Positions 8,324-17,697 are shown, counted from the first letter of the stretch. The stretch is DNA of 64,000 bases from Oceanobacillus kimchii X50 (GCF_000340475.1 NZ_CM001792.1:3399253-3463252), one strand, 5' to 3'. Notes: generated by a model not told the origin, from the sequence alone. Program-made: numbers and translations.

Positions 8324-9062
8324 ACTGATCTCCTAATTGTTTTACAAAATGATAGATAGACTGTACATCCTCTAACTTCGTACGACCGGTAGACGCATCA
8401 ATAATAGAAGAATAGACATGTGGAATAACTTTCTTCACACCTGCTCGGAGGGCAATCTCCATAATCTGCGAACTATTTTGTACATCTATACCCCCTGTTG
8501 GCTCTAAATAAAAGCCTTCTCTAGCACAAGCCTCAGCTACTGCTTCATACTCTTCTAAACGACTCGTTCCGCCCATCGGAAAAAACTTCAGTGAATTCCC
8601 GCCCATTTCTTTTGATAACTGGATCGCTGCTTCCACTTCCACAATGATTGGATCTTTATTCGTTGGACCTGTAGCAATATCGACAAAACCTGGTCGCCCC
8701 GTAGGTTTTACAAGGCTATTAATCATCGTTTGGGAATGGTTTACAGTAGCTCTTGTATATCCTACTTTTGGGAAAACTTGATTAATATGCCTCGGTTGGT
8801 ATTCACGACTAATATCTGCAACCATCTTCCATTGCTCTGGGTTCCCTCCACCTAAGCCGAGTGAAATGGCTCCATCTAGTTCTTTATCATATACTTTTAT
8901 ATCTTCTAACGCTTCATGTACACTATTATAATTGCTAGATAATAACCCAATGAGTACATGACCATCGGTTGCTTCATAGATTTCCTTAGCATTTGTTATA
9001 TCGGCAGATAATACATTTAAACAAATTCGACCGTTATAAAAGTTATGAGCCATCTCATCCAC
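8313..9062 (-). CDS. dgaF: KDPG aldolase, DgaF type (DUF1341 family)
   Basis: A 249-residue protein of the DgaF/EF_0839 family, unrelated in sequence to classical Eda. Conserved stretches include LNVLSADITNAKEIYEA, DGAISLGLGGGNPEQW, HINQVFPKVGYTRA, SLKFFPMGG and LEPTGGID. The Salmonella DgaF splits 2-keto-3-deoxy-6-phosphogluconate to pyruvate and glyceraldehyde-3-phosphate. It overlaps dgaE by 8 bases upstream and the kinase gene by 11 bases downstream, so the three enzymes are tightly coupled. MDEMAHN is the chosen start; a second ATG at codon 4 is possible. Confidence 0.83.
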   Translation of the reverse strand: MDEMAHNFYNGRICLNVLSADITNAKEIYEATDGHVLIGLLSSNYNSVHEALEDIKVYDKELDGAISLGLGGGNPEQWKMVADISREYQPRHINQVFPKVGYTRATVNHSQTMINSLVKPTGRPGFVDIATGPTNKDPIIVEVEAAIQLSKEMGGNSLKFFPMGGTSRLEEYEAVAEACAREGFYLEPTGGIDVQNSSQIMEIALRAGVKKVIPHVYSSIIDASTGRTKLEDVQSIYHFVKQLGDQYGE

Positions 9063-10134
9063 CTCCTATTAGGTTAGAAATTTTTTGTACAATAATATCC
9101 ATATCTCCTGGCAATAATGGTCGAGGGTCAATATCAAAATGTCCTTCATTTGCGTGGTAATCCCTTGTGTAAATAGCAGGAATTCCGTCTTTTAATTGAT
9201 TTACTAATGTTGAAGCATCCAAAGGGGCTTCTGCACCAATATGTACTCTCCCACGGTAAATTTCTCTTCCCGCTTCATCAGCCTCAATAGTTATCTTGAT
9301 TCCGCTCCATTCGTTCAGTTGCTTTAGTTTATCTAAATCTGCTAATTGGTGCGATACATCCGTTTTTTCGGTGACAAATTGTTCTAATGCATGCAACAGT
9401 CCGAAGATAGCTTCTTTCCCTACTTTCATTGCTCTCCCGATTCCTTTCATGTGGAGAGTTGCATACTTTATAAGTTCAGTTTTCCCAGCTAATATGCCAG
9501 ATGTAGGACCTTGAATCGCTTTGGAACCACTAAAGATTACAAGGTCTGCGAGCTCTCCATATCCAGTAATATCTTCTTCTGCCGCTGCATCAACTATAAG
9601 TGGAAGATTTTTTTGACGTGCCCATTCACTTACCTCTTGTAACGAAGGCATATTTTTTTGCACACAATGATGGGATTGTACAAAGAGAATTGCTGCTGTA
9701 TTCTCCGATACTGACTGGTCGATTTGATCGATGCGACAGCCGTTCGCATACCCTATCCCTTTAGGTTTTCCACCGCCTACATGTATCATCACATCTACCG
9801 GAGCTCCATAATCTACTTGATGCCCCTTCATAATTAATATTTCTCGTTGAAGAAAAGCATCTTCATATAAGTGCTCAACAAGGTAGCGATCATCTTTTGA
9901 TATAACCCCTGCTACTGCAAGGGATATCGCTGCGGATGCAGAATTTGTAATTAACGCATGTTCTGTATGTACATACTTCGCTACTTGTTGTCCGGATTCC
10001 TGCACTAGTTCTTCCATTTTAAAATAGTGTCTTCCTCCTCTAGCAATGCCTTCGAGCACATAATCAGACATCGTAGACACACCCAATATACTCATTCTTC
10101 CACTTGCATTAATCACTTTTTTCAAGTTCAACAT
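9055..10134 (-). CDS. dgaE: PLP-dependent ammonia-lyase, DgaE/SelA-like (glucosaminate or glucosaminate-6-phosphate deaminase)
   Basis: A 359-residue fold-type I PLP enzyme of the SelA-like DgaE group. It starts LKKVINASGRMSILG, has TNSASAAISLAVAG in the cofactor region, VDAAAEED with the Asp that contacts the pyridine nitrogen, and SGSKAIQGPTSG with the PLP lysine at about residue 210. DgaE removes ammonia from D-glucosaminate-6-phosphate to give KDPG. Here a KDG kinase is encoded in the same operon, so the substrate may instead be unphosphorylated D-glucosaminate, giving KDG (inference). It overlaps the upstream amidohydrolase gene by 26 bases. The start is supported by GGAGGGAATT upstream. 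Confidence 0.82.
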   Translation of the reverse strand: MLNLKKVINASGRMSILGVSTMSDYVLEGIARGGRHYFKMEELVQESGQQVAKYVHTEHALITNSASAAISLAVAGVISKDDRYLVEHLYEDAFLQREILIMKGHQVDYGAPVDVMIHVGGGKPKGIGYANGCRIDQIDQSVSENTAAILFVQSHHCVQKNMPSLQEVSEWARQKNLPLIVDAAAEEDITGYGELADLVIFSGSKAIQGPTSGILAGKTELIKYATLHMKGIGRAMKVGKEAIFGLLHALEQFVTEKTDVSHQLADLDKLKQLNEWSGIKITIEADEAGREIYRGRVHIGAEAPLDASTLVNQLKDGIPAIYTRDYHANEGHFDIDPRPLLPGDMDIIVQKISNLIGGG

Positions 10135-11218
10135 AATTCCCTCCTATGATGACTGCTTCAGCATTAATAAGTGAATCTCCATGAATACTCGCACCGAATG
10201 AATCCGTTAATTTTTTTGATGTTTCTTTTACTGTGAAAAAAGTTAAGTCTGCAATCGATCCAGGTTGTAAGCTTCCTAATTCCGGTTTACTTAATATTTT
10301 TGCTGGTTTTATCGTAACCGCTTCGATGACCTCTTCTAAACTATATCCTAACGCTAAAAATTTACTTAATGTTGTTTCCATATTATAGACAGGTCCATTC
10401 TTTTGATTGTTTTGATAAATATCGGTTCCTAAACTATCAAAGTAGACTCCTTGTTGTTTCGCTTTTTGTGCAATTCTAAACGAAAAGCTCGAGCTTCCAT
10501 GACCAACATCTAAATACACCCCTCTATCAATAGCATCTAATAATGAGGGCTCTACAGATCCATCTTCTCTAAAAATATGATTATTTTCTTTTTCATGATA
10601 ACAGTGCGTTAGAATATCTCCTTTTTTCATATAACTTAATACTTTGCTTAATTCAGGCGGAGCTGTACCGACATGCACCATTAATGGCAGTGCTAATTTA
10701 TTACGAAAAGTCTCAGCTATAATCAACGGTTGTATGCCATTCCCACAAACAACACTTGCACTCATTCGGGCTTTTAATCCAACTATAAATTGCGGATATT
10801 TCTCCACTGTTTGCTGAATCGCGTCAAATGATAGATTACCTAAATCTGAAAGTTCATCCTGACGCATCAGTCCAATTCGGGATATATTTAAAAAAGCGAA
10901 GACTCTCGTTTTTGCCGCTTGTGCAATTTGGTAGAATTCATCAACGTTATCTGCACCGCTGCTACCAGCATCTACAATCGTGGTTACACCTGTTTTGTAG
11001 CCAATTTGATCTGGTATCGCACAATACGGTTTATATTTTGGAAATGCATGTGTATGAAGGTCAATCCAACCTGGGGAAACATACATACCAGCTGCATCAA
11101 AAATTACATCACCTTGAACTGTAGTCGTTTCTGCTACTTCTACAATTCGCTGATTATCAATTACTATATCTACGGTTGCTCCATTTACTAGCGTTGCATT
11201 CTTTACAATTTGTACCAT
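10109..11218 (-). CDS. Amidohydrolase/deacetylase family metallohydrolase (EF_0837-like)
   Basis: A 369-residue amidohydrolase-superfamily protein. Metal-binding elements are in order: DLHTHAFP (His-x-His), VGLKARMS (bridging Lys), LMVHVG and ILTHCYHE (two His), and DSLGTDIY (Asp). Relatives of the EF_0837 family sit next to DgaE- and DgaF-like genes in other bacteria, as here. The most economical role is deacetylation of N-acetylglucosaminate to glucosaminate, supplying DgaE (inference). The frame is open to 11269, but AAGGAG lies 9 bases before the ATG at 11218, which gives the natural N-terminus MVQIVKNA. It overlaps dgaE by 26 bases. Confidence 0.8.
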   Translation of the reverse strand: MVQIVKNATLVNGATVDIVIDNQRIVEVAETTTVQGDVIFDAAGMYVSPGWIDLHTHAFPKYKPYCAIPDQIGYKTGVTTIVDAGSSGADNVDEFYQIAQAAKTRVFAFLNISRIGLMRQDELSDLGNLSFDAIQQTVEKYPQFIVGLKARMSASVVCGNGIQPLIIAETFRNKLALPLMVHVGTAPPELSKVLSYMKKGDILTHCYHEKENNHIFREDGSVEPSLLDAIDRGVYLDVGHGSSSFSFRIAQKAKQQGVYFDSLGTDIYQNNQKNGPVYNMETTLSKFLALGYSLEEVIEAVTIKPAKILSKPELGSLQPGSIADLTFFTVKETSKKLTDSFGASIHGDSLINAEAVIIGGNYVELEKSD

Positions 11219-11323
11219 GGTATATACTCCTTCTCGAATAGCGCTGCAGCTAATTGATACTTCCCCCAAAATATTTTATCTATCTTGCATGTAACAGGCA
11301 GTAACCCCACACGGAATGAAGTT

Positions 11324-12892
11324 TCAATTTATTGTTACTGGTAGACCACCTAGAATGTCGCCTTTCCCGAACACAGTACTCGCAGCTACTTCCAATGCTG
11401 GGTAAGATACTTCATATGTACATATACATGCTTGAAGCTCCGGGAGTATAGCTACATCGTAAGGACTTTTCATTACGATTGCGATTACTGGAACATCATT
11501 TGCGGCAAGTATTTCTAAAAACAATTGTTGAACTGGATGTTGGGCTAAATATTGGACACCGAATATAACTGCATCGTACTGCTTCCAATGTTCTATTTGT
11601 TCATGTATATATTCTTCCGTCCAATCCTCTGTTAATGTTATATTTTTGGCATGTGGCTGATATGCACAAATTACATCATAAAGACGAATTGCTGCATGCG
11701 ACGAATCCTCTGCTGCCGACTGTACAGCCGCTAATGGTGTGACTACTGCCATATCGCTACCACTATCAATCGGTATCAGCCCATGATTATAAACCATTGT
11801 CACACCTTGACGATAAGCTTCCTTAGCCAATTCACGATGGTCATTTCCTCCGACAAAAGAAGGTACACTTGCACTTGAATCTAAAACGGTATTATTCCAA
11901 TTGATATATGTATCTTTAACACGCCTAATTCGTTTTACCGATGATAAAATAGATTCTCTGCTCAATTTCCCTGACTCTACTGCTAGTTTCACTTCTTTTA
12001 GAGCACCAATTTGCTTCTGCAACGTATGCGATACCATTGCTAGGTCCACACCTGCTTGTAACGCGGCAACGACTCCTTTCTCCGTACCAATTGTTTCCGA
12101 AATCGCATTCATTTCCATACAATCCGTCGTAATTAGCCCGGTATACCCTAATTTATCTCGAAGCAATCCCGTCATTACTTCTTTGGATAATGTAGCTGGT
12201 TTATCTTTTGCGGGTTCCAATGCAGGGAAATAGATATGTGCAGACATTATCACATCGGATTCCAAGCACTCTCGAAAAGGCCGTAACTCGATATCCTCTA
12301 ACCTCCCTATATTATGGGGAATAACAGGTAAGGCTAAATGCGAATCCACTTTTGTATCACCATGACCAGGAAAGTGTTTGAGCGTCGTCACAACACCTGC
12401 ATCTTGCATACCTTTCACCGCTGCTTTTGCTAAACGAGTGACACGTTCTGGTGATTCTCCGTAAGAACGAACACCAATAACTGGATTATCTGGATTTACA
12501 TTCACATCAACTACTGGGGCCAAATTCCAATTAATCCCCAATGCTCTTAACTCTTTTCCGCTAGCATAACCTATCTGATATGCATTCTCTTCACTGTCAC
12601 TTGCGCCAATCGTCATGCCTCCAGGAAATATTGTCGTTCCTTCTCCGAGACGTCGTACTGTACCATTTTCTTGATCAACACAAATGAGTAGTGGACGTTC
12701 ATATCCTGCATCTCGTGCTTCTTTCTGCAAAGCAGCGGTTAGCGCAAGCACTTCATTAGGGCTTCCAATATTACGAGTAAAAAGAATAATGCCACCGATA
12801 TGATAATTGTGGATAAGCTGTTTGATGGATTCGGGAATAACTTTACCATCAAAACCGATTACAAACAGTTCTCCTATTGTTTTTTCAATCAT
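11324..12892 (-). CDS. nagZ: Beta-N-acetylhexosaminidase, GH3 family (NagZ type)
   Basis: A 522-residue cytoplasmic protein (no signal peptide). The GH3 TIM barrel covers about residues 1-330 and a second alpha/beta domain about 360-520. The NagZ signature KHFPGHGDTKVDSH is at residues 172-185, with the Asp-x-His catalytic pair at about D183/H185. The nucleophile Asp is in LITTDCMEM (about D257). NagZ enzymes release terminal beta-N-acetylglucosamine from oligosaccharides or muropeptides. In this operon it probably trims imported hexosamine oligosaccharides inside the cell. It lies 22 bases after the yesL-like gene and 105 bases before the amidohydrolase gene. Confidence 0.87.
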   Translation of the reverse strand: MIEKTIGELFVIGFDGKVIPESIKQLIHNYHIGGIILFTRNIGSPNEVLALTAALQKEARDAGYERPLLICVDQENGTVRRLGEGTTIFPGGMTIGASDSEENAYQIGYASGKELRALGINWNLAPVVDVNVNPDNPVIGVRSYGESPERVTRLAKAAVKGMQDAGVVTTLKHFPGHGDTKVDSHLALPVIPHNIGRLEDIELRPFRECLESDVIMSAHIYFPALEPAKDKPATLSKEVMTGLLRDKLGYTGLITTDCMEMNAISETIGTEKGVVAALQAGVDLAMVSHTLQKQIGALKEVKLAVESGKLSRESILSSVKRIRRVKDTYINWNNTVLDSSASVPSFVGGNDHRELAKEAYRQGVTMVYNHGLIPIDSGSDMAVVTPLAAVQSAAEDSSHAAIRLYDVICAYQPHAKNITLTEDWTEEYIHEQIEHWKQYDAVIFGVQYLAQHPVQQLFLEILAANDVPVIAIVMKSPYDVAILPELQACICTYEVSYPALEVAASTVFGKGDILGGLPVTIN

Positions 12893-12914
12893 TTGCTACC
12901 ACCTCTTTCTACAT

Positions 12915-13532
12915 TTATTTATTCTGCACTTCATATTTTGCAAAAGTTTTCGAAACTCCCCACATTAAAATGTAGGCTGTTACACTTCCTCCAAACAAAA
13001 ATAGTAATGCTGGTAAAGAATAAAAAGTAATAGATAACAGCAGACCAATTCCCACTAATAAAACCACCGTTAAAATAGGATGAATGATTCCTATAATAAA
13101 TGGCCATTTGATATAGTCCATGGATTTTAAATTAAAGTGAACATAGATTGGAAAGAAAAAAGCAACTACCATGACATATAAAATTAAAATAACGACAACA
13201 CTAAACTGAACCATCTGATAAATAAGACTTGTTTGTGTCCCAAGTATTTGGAATTCTATCGTTAGAAGGTATCCTATTGCCACTAGCAAAAGTCCTAATC
13301 CATTTGATTTTACAAATTCTTGACGAAATGTCTTCCAAAACAATGGAAAAATAGTAATATCCTGCTCACCCATATTCCACTTCCGAACCACTGCAAACAT
13401 TGCTACGGTTGCTGGCATAAGACCAAATATTCCTAACCCTAATATAGTAAAAGCCACCCAGAGAATATTTAAATATGCAAAACGTGTTATCCAAACGGCT
13501 ATTGTATAGTATCCTTGTGCAATACTCGTCAT
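12915..13532 (-). CDS. YesL-like membrane protein (DUF624)
   Basis: A 205-residue integral membrane protein with about five hydrophobic helices (around residues 15-50, 75-95, 100-130, 145-165 and 170-195). It has the DUF624 N-terminal pattern, a hydrophobic stretch followed by GLMPATVAMFAVVRKW. Proteins of this family are regularly encoded beside CUT1 sugar ABC transporters of the Lpl/Yte type in Bacilli, and a role accompanying the transporter is assumed but not proven. It sits between the permease gene (108 bases upstream) and nagZ (22 bases downstream). Confidence 0.78.
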   Translation of the reverse strand: MTSIAQGYYTIAVWITRFAYLNILWVAFTILGLGIFGLMPATVAMFAVVRKWNMGEQDITIFPLFWKTFRQEFVKSNGLGLLLVAIGYLLTIEFQILGTQTSLIYQMVQFSVVVILILYVMVVAFFFPIYVHFNLKSMDYIKWPFIIGIIHPILTVVLLVGIGLLLSITFYSLPALLFLFGGSVTAYILMWGVSKTFAKYEVQNK

Positions 13533-13640
13533 CTATCTCACCTCTCTACTCAAATCATTGTAAACAGAGACAAAAGTAGCTATCAATTCTATTACAACCT
13601 CTAGTTTCACTTGCACTGTTCCACTTTTGCCTCCGTTTAT

Positions 13641-14537
13641 TTATTCCTTCACCGAACCAATTAGAACTCCCTTTACAAAGAAACGTTGTAAAAATGGATA
13701 TACAATTAATAATGGTAGTGCAGAAACAATGATTACTGCATATTTTACTAAGGAAGCTGTTTTTACTTGTTCTGCGAACGATTGTGCAGAACCAGCAGCA
13801 TTGGAAATACTACTTGCATTTACTTCATTCAAGATTAAAATTTGCCGAAGTATCAGCTGTAATGGAAACTTATCTTCTGTTCGCAAATAAATTAAAGCAT
13901 TAAAGTACTGATTCCATAAAGCTACCCCATGAAAGAGTGCCATTACGGCAATAATTGGTAATGATAACGGTAGCACCACTTTAATAAATAAGTAAAAGTC
14001 ACTTGCCCCATCAATTTTAGATGCTTCGACGAGTTGATCAGGTATTGTTTGTTGAAAGAATGTTCGAGCAACAAGAATCGACCAAGCTCCTACAACACCT
14101 GGGATCACTATCGCCCACATTGTATCGAGCATTTGCAAATTACGAACAACTAAGTACGTTGGGATAAGCCCTCCATTAAATAACATCGTGAATAAAATAA
14201 ACCATAACCAAAGCTTCTTTCCCAATAATTCTTTACGGGACAAGGCATATGCTGCTGGCAATAAAACAAACAAGTGTACAAGCACACCAACGATCGTATA
14301 TATAATCGTATTTTTATATCCCGTCCAAATCGCATCATTTTGGAAGACTCGTTGGAACCCATCAAAAGTAATATCCACCGGCCAAAGCCACATTTTCCCT
14401 GTGTTCACAGCTTGAGGATCGCTGATGGATGCGCTCAGCACAAAAATTAGTGGATAAATGATGATTATTGTAATGATCGATACAAAGAGTATATTTAACC
14501 GGTCAAAGGCTTTATCCGACAAACTAAATCTAGACAT
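13641..14537 (-). CDS. Carbohydrate ABC transporter permease, CUT1 family (LplC/YtcP-like)
   Basis: A 298-residue inner-membrane permease with six predicted helices. The cytoplasmic EAA loop is at about residues 190-215 (LVEASKIDGASDFYLFIKVVLP), where the ATPase docks. A typical C-terminus (RFFVKGVLIGSVKE) closes it. It forms the transporter with the permease gene 15 bases upstream and the binding protein at 15875-17500. No ATPase gene is present in the locus; CUT1 systems of Bacilli commonly share an MsmX-type ATPase encoded elsewhere. Substrate is probably an amino-sugar oligosaccharide or aldonate (inference from neighbours). Confidence 0.87.
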   Translation of the reverse strand: MSRFSLSDKAFDRLNILFVSIITIIIIYPLIFVLSASISDPQAVNTGKMWLWPVDITFDGFQRVFQNDAIWTGYKNTIIYTIVGVLVHLFVLLPAAYALSRKELLGKKLWLWFILFTMLFNGGLIPTYLVVRNLQMLDTMWAIVIPGVVGAWSILVARTFFQQTIPDQLVEASKIDGASDFYLFIKVVLPLSLPIIAVMALFHGVALWNQYFNALIYLRTEDKFPLQLILRQILILNEVNASSISNAAGSAQSFAEQVKTASLVKYAVIIVSALPLLIVYPFLQRFFVKGVLIGSVKE

Positions 14538-14552
14538 GTTGCATCCTCCTTC

Positions 14553-15488
14553 CTACCATAAGCTGTTCTCACTAAATTTTCGTGCGATTTGATTAACGGT
14601 AATTAAAAGAACGATATTAATCGCCGATTCAAACAAACCAACAGCAGCAGCAAAACTATATTGACCTTGTAGGATACCCGTTTCATATACAAACGTTTGG
14701 ATAATATCCGACGTCTCCGAATTCAATGTATTTTGCATGAGTAGCACTTTCTCAAAGCCAATTTGCATAAAGTTTCCGATATTTAAAATAAATAATACGA
14801 CGATGGTTGGCATAATACTTGGAATATTTATTCGGAAAATACGTTGCAATCTCGTGGCACCATCCACTCTTGCTGCTTCATGAAGCTCCGGGTTCACCCC
14901 TGCAAGAGCTGCCAAATAAATAATTGTACTCCACCCTAATGTTTGCCATTGACCAGACCAGACAAAGATATGTCGGAACCAATCTGGACTTGTTAAAAAC
15001 GGAATTGGTTCCATCCCTAAAGCACGTATAAGATGATTGATTAACCCTGTATTGGGATCTAAAAATGCAACAAGCATTCCTACGACAACGACGACAGAAA
15101 TAAAATGTGGTGCATACGTTAAGGTTTGCGTCCATTTCTTAAATGCCCCATTACGTAATTCATTAAATGCTAGTGCTAAAATAATCGGTAATGGGAATAG
15201 TATGAGCATGTATAGATTTAAGACGAGCGTATTTTTTAATAATCTCCAGAAGTAATATGAGCTAAAAAAACGCTCAAAATGTTCAAAACCAACCCAAGGA
15301 CTTCCCCAGATTCCTAAGTTCGCAAAGTAATCTTTAAAAGCAATTTGAACGCCATACATTGGTATATAATGAAAAATAAAAAAGTACGAAACTACAGGTA
15401 AAAGAAATATATATAATTGCCAATTTGCAAGTAAATTCTTTTTTATTTTGTAGCCTCTACCCCTATGAGCGGGCGCTAGTTTTGCCAT
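14553..15488 (-). CDS. Carbohydrate ABC transporter permease, CUT1 family (LplB-like)
   Basis: A 311-residue permease that begins with a basic N-terminus and a first helix (about residues 25-45) followed by YIPMYGVQIAFKDY, the LplB/YteP signature. The EAA loop is HEAARVDGATRLQRIFRINIPSI. It pairs with the LplC-like permease gene 15 bases downstream. The start has a strong AAGGAGG site. The gap to the binding-protein gene upstream is 386 bases and contains a stem-loop and a MITE-like element, so permease expression may be lower than, or partly separate from, that of the binding protein. Confidence 0.87.
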   Translation of the reverse strand: MAKLAPAHRGRGYKIKKNLLANWQLYIFLLPVVSYFFIFHYIPMYGVQIAFKDYFANLGIWGSPWVGFEHFERFFSSYYFWRLLKNTLVLNLYMLILFPLPIILALAFNELRNGAFKKWTQTLTYAPHFISVVVVVGMLVAFLDPNTGLINHLIRALGMEPIPFLTSPDWFRHIFVWSGQWQTLGWSTIIYLAALAGVNPELHEAARVDGATRLQRIFRINIPSIMPTIVVLFILNIGNFMQIGFEKVLLMQNTLNSETSDIIQTFVYETGILQGQYSFAAAVGLFESAINIVLLITVNQIARKFSENSLW

Positions 15489-15689
15489 ATTATTGTCTAC
15501 CTCCTTAAACAGCTAACTAATATACAACCTTGACACGTTTACCATATCTTCCTAATGAAACAACCTTGATTGGCAATTATGTATACTTTTGAACATTGCT
15601 TCACTTACAAGTCTGAAGTTGTATTGTCATGCTGGTTACTAGGAAGTAATGCTGTTCAACAGAATCTACTCTCTTTTTCTTTTTAGCGC

Positions 15690-15805
15690 GTGCTCAAAAA
15701 GGACCGAGAAAAGCAAGCCAACGAGCTTCCACAGGACGTGGGCTATTTTAGTAGAAGATCCCCCAGATAATTATCATTTTCACCGGACTTTTTGAACAAC
15801 CTCTT
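15690..15805. mobile_element. MITE-like element, copy 2
   Basis: A ~116-bp non-coding element between the binding-protein and permease genes. Ends are GTGCTCAAAAAGG (15690-15702) and CCGGACTTTTTGAACAACCT (from 15783), forming an inverted repeat around CTCAAAAAG/CTTTTTGA. Its right end, TTTTCACCGGACTTTTTGAA and on through CAACCTCTT, is the same as in the element at 44975-45134. The interior shares GAAAAGCAAGC but otherwise differs, so this looks like a rearranged or shorter copy. No transposase is encoded. Confidence 0.65.
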
Positions 15806-15818
15806 TTAGCAAAAGGTA

Positions 15819-15851
15819 GAAGAGAGAGGAAAAGGGGGAACCTCTCTCTTC
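15819..15851 (-). terminator. Stem-loop after the binding-protein gene (attenuator or mRNA-stabilising)
   Basis: GAAGAGAGAGG (15819-15829) pairs with CCTCTCTCTTC (15841-15851), an 11-bp perfect stem with an 11-nt loop, 23 bases after the solute-binding protein stop. The following bases on the transcript are only moderately T-rich. Such hairpins often raise the level of binding protein over permeases by partial termination or by protecting the 3' end. Confidence 0.6.
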
Positions 15852-15874
15852 AAATCCATCTGTAATCAAAATAA

Positions 15875-17500
15875 TTAATTCTCTGTATAACGGTTATAAG
15901 CATTTTGATGTACTTCTACAACCTCTTCTAATCCCATTTGGTTTAGTGTGTCTACATAATTATCCCAGTTAGCTAAATCTTCATCACCAGTAATAAATTT
16001 GTCGCGCATTTCTTCGATATAGTTGTTGATATCTTGACCAGTAGATTGCAAGATAATATTCTCCTCATCGGTAAATGTGAAACGCGGCCAAATTTCTTCT
16101 GGAACAAAAGGTTCAATCTTCTCGGCAGCTTCCATGGATTGAGGAGCAGTTTCTCCACCTTGGAAGTAATCTGCTTTAATAATCCCATTAATCGATCCTA
16201 ACCATGTTAACTGTTTCGATAACGCTTGTTCGAAAGTAATATCTCCTTCAGGATTTAAGATGTGATCCTTATAAACCGCTTCACCGTCTTCTATTTCAAA
16301 TGTTTCACCTTCTACCCCCATATAGTAAAGTTCCGCACCTTCATCACTATAGAAATGGTCCATCCAACGTACAGTTGCGGCTGGATTCTCATTCTCACTT
16401 GTGATTACTAAGTTTGCTGGATCCCATACAGAAGAAGAAAGTTTATTATAGGTTTGATGTCCTTCTGGTCCTTCTAACGCTGCAACACTGTTATATTGAG
16501 CTCCAATATCTTCCCCAAATAATTCAATTGGATCATAGAAAATCATGCTTCCATATAAATTATCAGATGCATTCGCTAGGAATTGCCCCCACTCGATCGT
16601 AAAGATACTTTGGTCAATCAATCCTTCTTCATACAGCTTGTTAATATATTCAAGCATTTGCTTATATTCATCTGTTATAGCAAAGTTACGAACTTCACCA
16701 GAAGAATCTAAGTCATAATTCATATTCGACGTACCTTGATTCATCACACCAAAAGAACCAGCTAACCATTGAACTAATTCTTGGATTTGCGTCCCTCCAT
16801 AAGGAATCGTTTTTCCTCCACCTACTGGATCAAGCTCTTTCACGGCTTTCAAGTATTCATAGAATTCATCTGTTGTTTCGGGTATTTCCATTCCTAATTC
16901 ATCTAGCCACTCTTCATTCACCCATGGACGAGCACTCAGACGTAAGGATAAGAAATCCTCCTCAATAAGTGCTGGCATGGAGTAAATGTTTCCATCTGGA
17001 AACGTAACAGCTTTACGGATACTTGGATCCTGCTCCATTAACGCTGTAAGATTTGGAGCGTATTGTTCAATCAGATCATTTAACGGTAGGAATACTTCTT
17101 GCCCTCCATATCTTAATAAATCCGTACTCGTAAGCTGCGATAGGAAGAATGCGTCTGGTAAATCTCCACTACCTAAAGCTAAATTACGATTTTCTTCTAA
17201 AGCATCTGGACTCACAAGATCCCAATTCACATTGATGTTTGTTTGATCTCTATACTCATTCCAAATTAGGATATCGTTCCAATTATTGTCTTCATTTTGA
17301 GCAGGCTTGTTTGCAAAAAAAGTTAGCTCTAGCTCTTCATCGACAATAGGCATTCCTGACTCATTTACACCTTCATTTGCGGCAGTCGCATCACCGCCGT
17401 CACCACCATCTTCGCCACCTTCATCATCGCTATTACAAGCTGATAAAGCGGTTACAAACGATATTAGTAAAAGAATTAACAATAATCTTTTTACCTTCAC
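15875..17500 (-). CDS. Extracellular solute-binding lipoprotein of the CUT1 ABC transporter (LplA-like)
   Basis: A 541-residue lipoprotein. A signal peptide of about 21 residues ends in the lipobox L-S-A-C (lipidated Cys22), then comes a Gly/Asp/Glu-rich linker and a large family 1 solute-binding domain. The sequence carries LPDAFFLSQL and LDELGMEIPETTDEFYEYLKA, typical of LplA/YtcQ-type proteins of 500-550 residues. It binds the sugar ligand at the outer face of the membrane and delivers it to the two permeases downstream. A recognisable sigma-A promoter with an overlapping inverted repeat lies 150-200 bases upstream, so this gene starts a transcription unit of its own within the locus. Confidence 0.87.
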   Translation of the reverse strand: MKVKRLLLILLLISFVTALSACNSDDEGGEDGGDGGDATAANEGVNESGMPIVDEELELTFFANKPAQNEDNNWNDILIWNEYRDQTNINVNWDLVSPDALEENRNLALGSGDLPDAFFLSQLTSTDLLRYGGQEVFLPLNDLIEQYAPNLTALMEQDPSIRKAVTFPDGNIYSMPALIEEDFLSLRLSARPWVNEEWLDELGMEIPETTDEFYEYLKAVKELDPVGGGKTIPYGGTQIQELVQWLAGSFGVMNQGTSNMNYDLDSSGEVRNFAITDEYKQMLEYINKLYEEGLIDQSIFTIEWGQFLANASDNLYGSMIFYDPIELFGEDIGAQYNSVAALEGPEGHQTYNKLSSSVWDPANLVITSENENPAATVRWMDHFYSDEGAELYYMGVEGETFEIEDGEAVYKDHILNPEGDITFEQALSKQLTWLGSINGIIKADYFQGGETAPQSMEAAEKIEPFVPEEIWPRFTFTDEENIILQSTGQDINNYIEEMRDKFITGDEDLANWDNYVDTLNQMGLEEVVEVHQNAYNRYTEN

Positions 17501-17651
17501 TTTGCTTTCCCCTCCCTAGAAATATATATTTCTACAAAACTGTTGATCCCCCTATGCTTCATCAAACCAAATCTATCGTTTATGTATCACCCCTCCATTA
17601 AAATAAAATTAAGAAATTATAAAACTTAAGTAAAATTTCTACTTATTCTAA

Positions 17652-17697
17652 ATAGTAACACTATTCTAATGTTACGTCAATATAACATTATAATGTT
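17652..17697 (-). promoter_or_regulatory. Sigma-A promoter with overlapping palindromic operator, upstream of the binding-protein gene
   Basis: On the minus strand, TTGACG (17680-17675) is separated by exactly 17 bases from TACTAT (17657-17652), a good -35/-10 pair. The -35 box is embedded between TAATGTTA (17667-17674) and its inverse TAACATTA (17683-17690), and a third half-site makes the perfect 14-bp palindrome AACATTATAATGTT (17684-17697). Three spaced half-sites around a promoter are what an operator looks like. The GntR/UTRA protein of this locus is the obvious candidate ligand, though the sequence is not the usual NagR/DasR box. Confidence 0.65.

Noticed and set aside
10828..11191. 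Plus-strand reading frames of 90-98 codons opposite the amidohydrolase gene
   Set aside because: They are antisense to a well-supported enzyme gene, lack ribosome sites and have no recognisable domain.
17307..17601. Plus-strand Ser/Pro- and His-rich frames opposite the binding-protein signal region
   Set aside because: Low-complexity shadows of the Gly/Asp-rich linker of the lipoprotein; no start signals.
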